Source: Neoarius graeffei (taxonomy: Eukaryota; Chordata; Actinopteri; Siluriformes; Ariidae). From it: 64,000 bases of DNA. This document shows, piece after piece, positions 42,601-55,720 of this stretch. Every line of letters begins with the position of its first letter. Position 1 is the first letter of the stretch. Location of the stretch: contig NC_083571.1 of the NCBI RefSeq assembly GCF_027579695.1, positions 72,177,279 to 72,241,278 on the forward strand. Reading direction: 5' to 3'. A program made the translations under genes and the position numbers. Below the pieces are notes generated by a model. It was not told where the DNA came from. It did no database searches and worked only from the letters and a program-made list of their open reading frames with translations.

Positions 42601-45600
42601 TAAGTTATAACACCTATCCTGTTTTAATGAGAGTCAACCCACAATCAATGAAGTCAAATCAGTCTTAGTTGAGCAAGTCGATAACGATATTTCTTACTTT
42701 CACCATAAATTTTTATTGATATGACTTTGGTGTATAGCTATCAAAAGCCTCAGCCTTAAAACCGGTTCCTGCTGTGACGCCACACACTCAGGGCTGGCTG
42801 GCTCAGCAGAGCAGCTCAAATGCCAACTTTGCGGTTGATTTAAACTCTCAAAAATATTTATTTTTATTCCCATTTATGCAGCATACAAGAGTCAAGGATG
42901 GAGATACTATCCACTCAGAAATTTATTTTAAAATAAAGGTTCTGCATATCTCCTTTAAGACAAAGTACAGATCTCACTGGTCAAATGTTACTCCGATACA
43001 AGTGAAAGTTGTACAGTCAAATTTTTACTTCATGACAAAGAACTGGAGACCAGAGGTTTCAACTGTGATACGTGGAATGTGGGGTGAATGCGTCGCATGG
43101 TGAATGGTAATGCTAGTTTGACGGAACATGGATTGATTACCTTACTGACGAGGAAGGGTCCTACGTATCTGGGAGCCAGCTTGCGGAAGACGGTTCTGAG
43201 AGGCAGACGGTGTGGAAAGCATGACTCGCTGCCCCACCCAGTAGGTGGGCGCCTTAGAGCGGTGTTTGTCGGCCTGCCTCTTGCATGCTAGGGTGGAGCA
43301 TGGGAGTCTTCTCCAGGCCAATGCTCATGTCCTCCTGCAGCGGTGTATGAAGGTCTGGGTTGAGGGTATGGCGACCTCCTCCTCTTGGTTGGGGAAGAGT
43401 GGTGGTTGGTAGCCTAGGGAGCACTGGAAGGGCGAGAGACCTGTGACAGATGAAGGCAGAGTCTTGTGAGCATATTCAACCCAAGGTAGGTACTTACTCC
43501 AAGAACCGGCATCCCTGGATGCCATGCACCTGAGTGCTGGTTCCAAGTCTTGATTTGCCCATTCTGCCTGGCTGTTGGTTTGAGGGTGGAATCCTGATGA
43601 GAGACTACAAGTGGCCCCAATGAGTTTGCAGAAGGCCCTCCAGAACTGCGCAGTGAATTGAGGACCCCAGTCGGAGACGATGTCAGAGGGGAGTCCGTGC
43701 ATGCGGAAGATGTGGAGGATGAGCAGTTCAGCAGTTTCTTTAGCAGTGGGAAGCTTGGGCAGAGGGATGAAGTGGACTGACAGAGAAGCGGTCAGTGACT
43801 GTGAGAATGCATGTATTGACACCTGAGTTGGGGAGTCTTGTGATGAAGTCCAGGGTGATGTGTGACCAGGGTCGACAAGGAATCGGGAGGGGTCTCAGCA
43901 AGCCGGCAGGGGGTCGATTGGCTGTCTTGTTCCAGGCACACATGTCGCAGGCTGCCACAAACTCCTGGACATCTTCCTTGATCGATGGCCACCAGAAGCG
44001 TTGAATGAGTGCCAGGGTTCGAGCAGCTCCGAGGTGACAAGCCAACTTGGAGCCATGACCCCACTGCAGCACCTGGGTTCACACAAAACACGGAACAAAC
44101 AGATGGTTACATGGTATATTGCTAGAGTTACCAGCCCCGGGGTCCTGCTCCAGGGCCTTCTGCAGTAATGTCTCTACCTCAAGTAAGACGGCCCCCACCA
44201 GACAGCATGGAGGGAGGATGGTTCTGGGCATTCTAGACTCCTCCTGACAGGAAGAGAATATCCTGGACAGGGCATCCACTTTGCCGTTCTTGGAGCCTGG
44301 GCGGTAGGAGAGCGTGAACCGGAATCGGGAGAAGAAGAGAGACCATCGGGCTTGACGTGAGTTGAGACGTTTGGTGGACTTGAGGTATTCTAGATTTTTG
44401 TGGTCAGTCCAAACAATGAAGGGGAGATCTGACCCCTCGAGCCAGTGTCTCCATTCCTCCAAGGCCAGCTTGACAGCCAACAGCTCTCTGTCGCCGATGT
44501 CGTAGTTTCACTCAGCAGGGGACAGCCGGCAAGAGAAGGAGCAGGAGTGGACCTTGTCGTCATTGGCCCTCTGGGAGAGAACGGCTCCAACCCCGGACTT
44601 GGAAGCATCAACCTCCACAATGAATTGCTTGGCCGGGTCAGGTATGGTGAGGATGGGTGCTGTGGTGAACTTGTGTTTGAGCATGGAGAAGGCTTTCTCT
44701 GCTTCCTCCCCCCACTTGAATGGGCTCTTAATTGAGGTCAACACCGTGAGAGGTCCGGCCACCGTGCTGAAGTCGCAGATGAAGCGTCTGTAGAAATTAG
44801 TGAATCCCAGGAAACGCTGGAGCTCTCACCACGAGGATGGGGTGGGCCAGTCAGTGACTGCCTCAAGCTTGAGGGGGTCCATCTGGATCCTCGCTGGGGA
44901 GATGATGTACCCCAGAAACGAGACGGAGCTCTGGTGGAACTCACTTTTTTCCACCTTGACAAACAGCTTATTCTCTAACAGGCACTGGAGGACCTGCCGG
45001 ATGTGACCCCAATGTTCTTCTAGGGAGTGGGAGAAGATCAGGATGTCATCCAGGTACACAAAAATGAAGATGTTAAGATAGTCCCTTAAGACGTCGTTCA
45101 CAAGTGCCTGGAAGACTGCGGGAGCATTGGTCAGGCCAAAGGGGACTACGAGGTACTCATAATGACCCATAGCAGTGTTAAAGGCCATCTTCCACTCGTC
45201 TCTCTCCCTGATCCTGACGAGATGGTAAGCATTACGTAGATCCAGCTTGGTAAATACCTTGGCTCCCTGGAGTAGTTCAAAGGCCGTGGACATGAGTGGT
45301 AGTAGGTAGTGGTTCTTGACTGTGATGGCGTTGAGACCTTGATAATCAATGCAGAGGCAGCGCAACTTGTCTTTCTCCATGAAGAAGAATCCTGCCCCTG
45401 CTGGGGAGGAGGAAGGGCAGATGATCCCAGCTGCCAAGGACTTGGAAATGTACTTCTCCATGGCTTGCCTTTCGATGGGAAAGAGTAGAGTCGTCCTTTG
45501 GGTGGTGCCGTCCCGGGCAGGAGGTCGATTCCACAGTCATAGGGTCTGTGAAGAGGGAGGGACACTGCTCGGATCTTACTGAAGACAAGCTTTAGGCCCA

Positions 45601-48600
45601 GGTATTCTGGAGGCACGTGAGAGAGGTCGGGAAACTCATTGGCTGAAGGCTGCGGTGGCTTGGCAGGAGGCAGAGCAGAGTTCAGGCAGGAAACTAGGCA
45701 GGACTGGCTCCAGCCTAAGACGGAGTTGTCAGCCCAGTTTAGGTGGGGGTTATGCTGCATTAACCAAGGTAATCCTAGAACGATGGGTACGATGGGAAAC
45801 GATGGGAGGTCATTCATGGTGTGAAGTTGGATGATTTCAGAATGATTACTGGAAATCCTCAGGGTGAGTGGGGTGGTGAGGTGGGTGATGGTGGTCAAGC
45901 AAGTGCCATTGAGTGTCAGGATGGTGAGAGGAATGCAGAGAATGAGTAGCAGGATTCCCAGACACTTGGGAGTGGCGAAGCAGATCAGGTTCCTGTCCAC
46001 CCCTGAATCAATGAGGGTCTAGAGGTGGTGGTGCTGGTTGTTGAGGATGATGATGGCGACAGGGAGGAACGGTCGATCAGCGGGGGGCTGGTTTCAAGCG
46101 TTGCCCACCAGGGCCCCTCGATTCACTGGTGGGCTCGTCCTTTTAACGGGCAGGCTTGGCAGATGTGTCCCAGATGACCGCAGTAGAAGCAGGCCCCTGT
46201 GCTCTGCTGGCACTGTCATTCTTCAGCTGACACCCGAACCCGGTCTACCTGCATGGGTTCAACGGACGAGGCGGGAGATGGAGAGGAGGTGAAGCTGGGG
46301 AGAGTCTTCTCTCTCCTCCATTGCTGGATACAGGCGTCGATATGGTTGGCGAGGTCCATGAGGCTGGAGAGGTCCGATGGCAGTTCCTGTGATACCAACT
46401 CGTCCTTAATGGCGTCGGACAAGTCATGCAGGAATGCGTTGACCCGGGCGGTCTCGTTCCAACAGCACAATGCCGCCAACATCCGGAACTCGATGGCATA
46501 GTCTGAGGTAGACTGGGACCCCTGCCACAGCTGCATGAGTTCTCTAGCTGCCTCCCGGCCGGACAAAGAGCAATCAAAAGTTTGCCTCATCTCCTCGGAG
46601 AAATCTTTGAAGTTGGAGCAGAAATGTGCATCGGCATCCTAGACCGCTGTTCCCTACTCCCTGGCCTTGCCAGTGAGGAGCGTGATGATATATGCTACCC
46701 GGGAGCATTCTGTGGGGAAGGCCAGAGGTTGCAGCTCTAGGATTAATGAGCATTGAGACGAGAAAGATCTGCAAGTACCTGGTTCTCCATCATAGGGTTT
46801 AAGTGCTGGGAGTCTCTGCTCGCAGAGAAAGGCAGTGGCAGGAGCTGGAGTCGGAGACGGCTGGGCAGGGGTAGGCACAGCTTGATAATGCTGCATCTGT
46901 GTAGTGAGGAGGTTGAGTGAGTCGGACAAGGTGGCAAGGTTCTGACTGACTTGTCGAAGGTCTTGTTGATGGGTCCCAAGCAGGGACGGACTGGGACCAA
47001 AAAACGGCCCTGGACTCTCCCCCCCCCCCAAATAGGCCCACTATACTATAGTATACTATACTATAGTGCTATAGTAAAGTGCTATAGTGGTATATTGTCT
47101 GTCATAACAAAACCCACACAAATATTGGGGCACTGATTCCTCATTCTGGCACTTTCCTGGACTCTCCCTGTCATCTTTTGAGCTGCCACTATCTTCAATC
47201 TGAATAAACAAACAATTGAAAAGATGAAGTTGGATACTAATGCTATTGTTGATTATATCTAAACTATGCAATGGCATCTAGGAAAACCCTTCACACTGTG
47301 TACTGACATATGTTTGATTAACATTTGTTTAATAGTATTATTTGGAATGATAGCCTTCAAACCTGTACTTATACCTCAAAATTCTATTTTTAAAAACCAG
47401 CCAAAACTTTGGATAAACAGCATTTGATACCTAGGCTACAGACAAGAAGAATAAACAGATTTGGAGTTTTTTCCTAAATCCAAATTATATTTTTAGCCTT
47501 TTAGGTCTATTTTGTGTAAGAATTAGCCTGCTTGACACATTTTATAGTTTTAATATTATGCTGATTTTTTGGTAGGTAAGCCTGACAAACAGATCTAAAA
47601 TTAGGCCATTAACAAATTGCACAATGCAATGCTGCTGTGATTAGTTATGATACCATTCAACCAATCATCCTTCAAACAACATTTGTAGCCTATTCCACAG
47701 ACATTCCACCATGCACCACAAAAGAGAAGACAAAGATAAATAGTGCCAAAATGGAAAACACTTCTCCCCCTCAAACTTTTGGTTAATGATAGGCTAGAGC
47801 TCTGGTTCTCTTGAACGTAAAGAGCCTAATCTGCATGAATTATGCAGAGGTGAACATATGAAATCACGGCCATTTGTGCTTGCCTATCTATTTATAATTG
47901 GGTTGCTTGGTAGTTACGTGTTTGTTTTGACAGCAATAAGCCACATATTTCTCATCATCACACTGCAGATCCAGTCAATAGAAGATTGGCCTACTGTGAG
48001 AGGGGTCTATGAGTGGCCTTTACGTAACCTGTTTTATGCTATGGTTTTATGTCGTTGTCACTTACCAGTACCTCCTCCTCTGGTGAAATTCCCTCAGTTG
48101 CCTGCCCCTCATCATGACTATCATCATCAGCATGTGGTTGGTCAGGTTGGATGTCCACCTCGTTCTGTCTCGCTCGGTGATAACGTGACTTGAATGTTAC
48201 TGCTGCTGCTTGCAGTTGCACTGCTGCCAAAAAGCTCTGTGAGCTTTCTACATTTTGAAGCATCTTCTTCAAGTGACTTTACTTTTTGTTTTAACTTTTC
48301 CCATCCACCTTTCTCCTTACGTTTTCTGCTTGCCATCTTTCTGTTGACAGACACTAATGTTACTCTTTGTTTGCTTTTAGGCCTATGGAATGATTGACGG
48401 ATAAATTGTCTTAGTGCCACCTGTTGTTAGTTGATAGACTGAAAATTTTGGTTATTGAACAGGGCTGACGGCCGTAGACCGGACAGCCATTCTGGACTTT
48501 TCCAGAACGCACAGATTGCCAGTCCGCCCCGGTCCTGAGGAGAGTCCCTTGTTGTTGGACGGTCGTTCTCAGATGGGTGAATTCTGCTGGATCCATGCTG

Positions 48601-51600
48601 GCCAGAACGTACTGTTAGGGTTGCGGTGTGGTGAATTAGGACCCAAAAGCAGAACATGCACACAGACAGTAATCCAAGAAGCGTAGTGAGTTTAATCCAG
48701 AAAAGGGCATGGCAAAAATGTAAACAAATCTTGATTAAGAAACAATAACGAAACTAGTCCAGGTATAAAAAGAAAACATGAAACTTGACTTAAAAAACGA
48801 GACAGGCAAAGACAAAAAAAATCTCTCGAGGCAAAAAAACGGCTAGAGTCTACATATGAGACGTTCTGGCACTGTCTGTGGCTGAGAATGGCATTTAAAA
48901 AGGCAGTGGTGATGATCAGGACATGAATGCAGGTGAGCACTCGCTGAACGGGAAAGCAGGCAGTATGGAATTCCCGTCCCGGATCTGGATCGGAGCTGCC
49001 ATGGGAGATCCACAAGCTCAGGAGCGGATGTTTGGGGCAGAGTGTGACAGATCTACTGACTAGCATGTAGAACCTGTAGAATAAACACCTGGTAGAATGT
49101 TACAAAATGAAAACACAACTGAACTGAAAAAGAGCCATTGTCATTTATTTAAAAAAAATTGTAACACTCCTCCCCATCCCCACAAACCAGCATGGTAGTG
49201 TTCTGACCCAGTTCTGGCAGTGTGTGCACACAATGTATACATATATATTAATCATTAAGACAGTGGAATAGTTGTAAAGGACTGGAAACCAGAGGTTTAA
49301 GCTGTGATACATGAAAGGTAGGGTGAACACATTGCATGGTGAGTGGTAATGCCAGTCTAACAGAACATGGGTTGATTACCTTCTTGATGAGGAAGGGTCC
49401 AAGGAACCTGGGTGCCAGCTTGCAAGAGACGGCCCTAAGTGGCAGGTGGTGCGTGGAGAGCATAACTTGTTGGCCCACTCGGTAGGTGGGTGCCTTGGAG
49501 CGATGTTTGTCGGCCTGCTTCTTGGATGCGAGTGCGGAGTGAATGAGTCTTCTCTGGGCCAATCCTCATGTCCTCCTGCAGCAGTGTATAAAGGCCTGGG
49601 CTGATGGTACGGCGACCTCCTCCTCCTGGCTGGGGAACAGTGGTGGTTGGTACCCTAGTGAGCACTGGAACGGAGAGAGACCTGTGGCAGAGGAAGGGAG
49701 AGTGTTATGTGCATATTTGATCCAAGGAAGGTACTTGCTCCAAGAACTGGCATCCCTGGACGCCATGCACCTGAGTGCAACCTCCAAAGCCTGGTTGGCC
49801 CATTCTGCCTGGCCGTTGGTCTGTGGGTGGAAGCCTGAGGAGAGACTACAGGTGGCCCCGATGAGTTTGCAGAAGGCTCTCCAGAACTGTGCAGTGAACT
49901 GAGGACCCCAGTCAGAAACTGTCGGTAGGCAGACCATGTAGGCGGAAAACATGGTGGATGAGTAGTTCTGCAGTCTCTTTGGCTGAGGGGAGCTTGGGCA
50001 GAGGAATGAAATGGACAGTCTTAGAAAAACAGTCAATGACAGTGAGAATGCATGCATTGCCACCTGAATTGGGGAGTCCTGTGATGAAGTCCAGGGCGAT
50101 GTGAGACCAAGGTCGATGTGGAGTAGAAAGGGGTCTTAGTAGGCCAGCAGGGGGTCGATTGGGTGTTTTGTTCTGGGAGCATGTGTCGCAGGTTGCCATA
50201 AACTCCTGGACATCCTCCTTGATGGATGGCCACCAAAAGCACTGCTGGATGAGAGCCAGGGTTCGGGCGGCTCCCAGATGACAGGCCAACTTGGAACCGT
50301 GACCCCACTGCAGCACCCGAGTTCACACATGACAGGGGACAAACAGATGGTTATGAGGGATATTGTTAGAGTTACCTTCACCGGGGTCCTGCTCCAGGGC
50401 CTTCTGCACAAGCGTCTCAAACTTTAGAATAGTGGCTTCCACCAGGCAGCGTGGAGGAAGGATAGTCTCGGGTGGCTTGGACTCCTCTTGGTGGGAGGAG
50501 AACATCCTGGACAGGGTGTCGGGTTTGCTGTTCTTGGAGCCTGGGCAGTAGGAGTGTGAAGTTGAATCGGGAGAATAAGAGAGACCAACAGGCTTGACAG
50601 AAGTTGAGATGTTTGGCAGACTTGAGATACTCCAGGTTTTTATGGTCGGTTCAGACTAGGAACGGGAGGTCAGACCCCTCGAGCCAGTGCTGCCACTCCT
50701 CCAAGGCTAGTTTCACGGCCAGTAGTTCAAGGTCGCCGATGTCATAGTTTAGTTTGGCTGGGGATAGCCGGTGGGAGAAGAAGCATGGGTGGACCTTGTT
50801 GTCGTTGGCCCTCTGGGAAAGGATGGCCCTGACCCCTGACTTGGAGGCGTCGACCTCGATGATAAACAGCTTGGTAGAATCAGGTATGGTGAGAATGGGT
50901 GCTGTGGTAAAACTGTGCTTGAGACTGGAAAAGGCTTTCTCTGCTTCCTCCCCCCACTTGAACTTGGTCTTGGTCGAGGTCAGGGCTGAGAGAGGTCTGG
51001 CCACTGTGCTGAAGTTGCGGATGAAACGCCTGTAAAAGTTGGCAAACCCCAGGAAGCGCTGGAGCTCTTGTCTCGAAGATGGGGTGGGCCAGTCAGCAAC
51101 TGCCTCCAGCTTGAGGGGATCCATCTGGATCTTGGCTGGTGAAATGATGAACCCCAGGAACAAGACAGAGCTTTGGTGGAACTCGCTCTTCTCTGCCTTA
51201 ACAAACAGCTTATTCTCCAGCAGGCATTGAAGAACCTGCTGGACGTGACCCTGATGTTCCTCCAGGGAGTGAGAGAAAATCAAGATATCATCCAGGTAAA
51301 CAAAGACAAAGGTGTTAAGAAAGTCCCTCAAGACATCATTAACCAATGCCTGGAATACTGCAGGTGTGTTAGTCAGGCCAAAAGGGACTACGAGGTACTT
51401 ATAGTGGCCTGTGGTGGTGTTGAAGGCAGTCTTCCACTCATCCCCTTCCCTGATCCTAACTAGGTGATAGGCATTGCATAGGTCCAGTTTAGTTAACACC
51501 TTAGCTCCCTGGAGTAGTTCTAAGGCTGTAGTCATAAGCGGTAGTGGTTCTTGACTGTGATGGCGTTGAGACCTCGATAGTCAATGGAGGGGCAGAGCAA

Positions 51601-54128
51601 CTTGTCTTTCTTCTCCACATAGAAGAATCCCGCCCCTGCTGGGGAGGAGGAAGGGCAGATAATCCCAGCTGCCAGAAACTCAGTGATGTATTTCTCCATG
51701 GCCTGTCTCTCGGCGGGGGAAAGAGAGTAGAGACGTCCCTTGGGTGGCGCCGTCCCTGGCAGGAGGTCGATACTGCAGTCATAAGGCCTATGAGGGGGAA
51801 GGGACACTGCTCGGGTCTTACTGAAGACAGGATTCAGGTCCAGATACTCCGGAGGCACATGAGAAAGGTCGGGAAACTCGCTGGCTGAGGGCAGAGGTGG
51901 TTTGGCGGGAGGCAGAGCAGAGTTCAGGCAGGAGGCCAGGCAGGAAGGACTCCAGCCTAAGATGGTGCGGTCAGTCCAGTTTAAGTGGGAGTTGTGCTGC
52001 ATCAACCAGGGTAATCCAAGAATAACAGGAACATGAGGGTTGTTCATGATGTGAAGTTGTATAGTTTTCGAGTGATTACCTGAAATCCTTAGGGTAAGCG
52101 GGGTGGTGAGGTGAGTGATGGTGGTCAGGCCAGTGTCATTGAGTGTCAGGACAGTGTGAGGGACCTCGAGGGCAAGTAACGGGATTCCGAGATCCTTGGC
52201 GGTGGCGGAGCAGATCAGGGTCCTGTCCACCCCTGAGTCAACGAGAGCCTGAAGATGGTGATGCCAGTTGTTGAGAGTGATAACGGGGAGCAACGGTCAG
52301 TTGGCAGGGGACTGGTTCTGAGCATTGCCCACCAGGGCCCCTTGAAATCACTGGTGGGCTCGTCCTTTTAGCGGGCAGGCTCGGCAGATGTGTCCCTGCT
52401 GACCGCAGTAGAAGCAAGCCCCCATGCTCAGTCGGTGCAGTCATTCCTCTGCTGACACCTATACCCGATCTACCTGCATGGGTTCGACGGACAAGGCTGG
52501 TGGTGGAGAAGGGTTGAAGTTGAGGCAGCTCCTCTCTCTCCTCCGTTGTTGAACCCGCATGTCAATACGATTGGCAAGGTCCATCAGGCCGGAGAGGTCC
52601 AACAGCAGTTCCCGTGAGACGAGTTCATCCTTGATGGCGTTGGATAAGCCATGTAGGAACGCGTCGACCAGGGCACTCTCGTTCCAACTGCATGACACTG
52701 CCAACATTTGGAACTCGATGGCATAATCCGAGGTAGATCAGGACCCCTGCCACAGCTCCATGAGCTCTCTTGCCATCTCCCAGCCGGACAGAGAGCGGTC
52801 GAATGTTCGCCTCATTTCCTCAGAGAATTCCTTGAAGCTGGAACAGGGCGCGTCGGTGTCCCAGACCACCGTCCCCCATTCCCTGGCCTTGCTGGTGAGG
52901 AGCATGATGGTATAGGCTACCCAGGAGCATTCTTTGGGGAAAGTCAGAGGTTGAAGCTCCAAGATCAGCGAGCACTGTGACAGAAAAGATCTGCAGGTAC
53001 CTGGTTCTTCACTGTAGGGCTGAGGTGAAGGGAGTCTTGATTCATGGAGAGCAGTGGTGGCAGGAGGTGAAGAAAGAGATGGCTGGGCAGGGGTAGGCAT
53101 GGTTTGGAAGTGCTGAAGTTGTGTGGCTAGGAGGTTGAATGAGTCGGACAGAGTGGTCAGGTTCTGGGTGATCTGCCTGAGTTCCTGTTGGTGGGTCCTG
53201 AGGAGGGCTCCTTGCTGCTACATAGCCGTTCTCAGATGGTTCAGTTCTGCTGGATCCATGTTGGCCAGAACGTAAATGTTATGGGTGACAAGATGTGGTG
53301 AGTAGGATCCAAAAGCAGAAACACAAACCAGAAAATCCAATGAAATAAAAAAGATTTAATTAAAGTCCAAGAGAATAAACAAACAAAAATAGCAAAAATA
53401 GTCCAGACAAAAAAAAATGTAAACAAAAAACATAGCACAAAAACATGAAAAAATGGCAAGACGAGAGTGCAAAAACTGTGGCAAAGAATAGGCAAAAACA
53501 GAGAGCTAAAATCCAGGAAGCAAAATGGCACAGAGATGATGTGAGAAACAGACAAGACGTTCTAGCAAAGTACCCTTCTGAGAACGACCTATTTATATAC
53601 AGCAGAGCAGACCAGGAAGTCAATGCCGGCAAGATGGAATTCCCGTCTCGGATCCGGATTGCGCTGAGCTGGGAGATAATAAATCTCCGGAGTGGAAGTC
53701 CGGTGCGGATCATGACACTAAAAGCACATAAAACTTCATTGCAAGCTTTCTCTTGGAATAAAATATTTACATACCTCAATATGCTTCCGCAGGTTGGACA
53801 GCAAGTTTTTGTAGGTTGTGATGTGCTCTGTTTTAGGCAAACAAAGCAAACATTTAAAACGAAATTAATCTTTATTCCGTTCAGAAAACTGAAACATGGG
53901 TTCTAGCTATAGCCATGAGTGCGTGCATTCCCCAGAAGAACCGCCTCCTTCCATTCTGCCATTAACTGATTGTGTTCAAATAATACTGCAGAGAAATCAC
54001 TGAACTTGATTTTATACAGTCTATGGACATGCCGTGACCCGAGTGATTACTAGTTTATTGTTTATACTGCTTATTTCATGTTTACCTGCTATACCTCAAG
54101 TGCCCTTGACTGTTTATTTGCTTGAATT

Positions 54129-54166
<38 letters not shown>

Positions 54167-55113
54167 CGTGTGTGTGTGTGTATAGTGTTTAGTCTATGTC
54201 TAGTTCTTATCTAGAGTGTTTATACTGTTTATATTGTTTATTTCAATTATCCTATTTTTATTTATTGCATTGCCTGTTTGCACCGTGGGTCAGAGAGGAC
54301 TGAAATTTCATCTGTGCTGTATGTCGAGCATGTATAGCATATTTGACAATAAAGTTGACTTGACTTGACTTGACTTGATAGGCTGTCTCAGTGTCATCTG
54401 CGAAAAAACCAATCACGTTTTAGAAAAGAAAAACACATCCACTTTCAAAGCCACTTCATAGTAATGAGTAACAAGGACCTTGATAGAAATGCAGTGGAGT
54501 AAAAAGTATGATATTTGTCTTTCAAATGTAGCGAAGTTAAAGTCATAAGTTGTCAAAAAATAACACTCAAGTAAAGTACAGATACTCAAAAAGTGTACTT
54601 AAGTACAGTACTCAGGTAAATGTACTTCGTTACTGTCCACCTCTGGATTTAACTGCTCCTGCAGGAGGACCTCCAGCAGGTCACACTGCGCTTTCTACCT
54701 GAACAACCTCAACGACTTGTGCTTAATTCCATCCACATTAAGTAACATTAATATTAAATAAAAGCAGATTCAGTGCAATAGTGCCATCATTGCCCACTGT
54801 CTCACCCTGTAATTGAGGTCAGTAATGACTGACAACTTGGCTACTTTATCTATTCTCATAATTACTAGACCCTGATCACATAATTACAAGATATTTTCTC
54901 ATGACTATGAGATGTTTTCTTGTAATTATTTTCTCATAATTATGAGATAAGGTGTCTTTTTTTCCTTTTGTGAATGCAATGAGCTTCTGGAGGAAACTGA
55001 AGGTGAGTTGCTTTTTTTGAGTAATTTCTCTTTACTTCACTGCCCCCAGTGGAGACATTGAGTACTGCAGAAAATTATCATTGAAACAGTATGCAGTTTA
55101 TAAGCCAGTTATA

Positions 55114-55158
<45 letters not shown>

Positions 55159-55684
55159 GTTCAGGTGTAAGAACCCAAGTGTGTTTAAACTGGGTTTAAT
55201 CTCAGTTGTGTGGTGGACTCTCGCTCTTCTGTGCTGGGTCAGTGACAGGATCTTCTGTGAAATCTGGTCCAGCATCAACTTCCCCTACTTACACTGCATT
55301 TGGTATGATTTAGTTTATTGATTTTGTTTGTAAGTCATTACAGTAATTTCAGAACAGACTGCTGCTTTAAGAAGGCAAAGAAAAAAAAAGAAATGTGTTT
55401 ATTCGGCAAAAATGATTTCAAACATAATCATGACGAGATACACACTGAGAGTTAATCATGGGAGGTTTTTAAAAACACATCAGCATGTACTTTGTGTTGT
55501 GTGTAATATATACTTTAGTCCTGGATTCACGATGTGCTGATTCTCAGGGGTGGGATCTGGTCAAAATCCAGCAATAATTAAATCTGCAAAGTAAGATATG
55601 TAAATGATTGACAGCATTTCAGACTAAAACATTTGGACATCAGTGATGTCTCAACTGAAAACCAATATAGGCTCAGCCATTCTA

Positions 55685-55720
<36 letters not shown>

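Larger units (their letters stand above)
43030..49049 (-). mobile_element. Ty3/Gypsy element 1, 3' end missing
   Basis: Minus-strand element with one LTR at the right (48613-49049), gag, protease, reverse transcriptase, RNase H and integrase in Gypsy order, ending at about 43030 within the C-terminal integrase region. No left LTR is present. The gag start region is split by a hAT insertion (46981-48534). It lies within hAT P. Confidence 0.88.
49250..53717 (-). mobile_element. Ty3/Gypsy element 2, 3' end missing
   Basis: Same family as Gypsy 1 and in the same orientation. LTR 53277-53717, then gag to integrase down to about 49250, where similarity stops at nearly the same integrase position as Gypsy 1. 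No left LTR and no chromodomain are seen. The 200 bp between it and the Gypsy 1 LTR (49050-49250) are unassigned. Confidence 0.88.
41460..54645. mobile_element. hAT element P enclosing most of acer2 intron 4
   Basis: The left end CAGGGGTGGACAAAGTAC and the right end CGTTACTGTCCACCTCTG are inverted. Perfect 8-bp duplications GATTTAAC lie at 41452-41459 and 54646-54653. Own sequence is about 41460-41495, 42960-43030 and 53718-54645, less a LINE-like tail. The rest is a THAP-domain relic and two Gypsy elements inserted later. Confidence 0.92.

Noticed and set aside
54440-54645. A separate hAT element downstream of Gypsy 2
   Set aside because: It is the right arm of hAT P, as shown by the GATTTAAC duplication shared with 41452.
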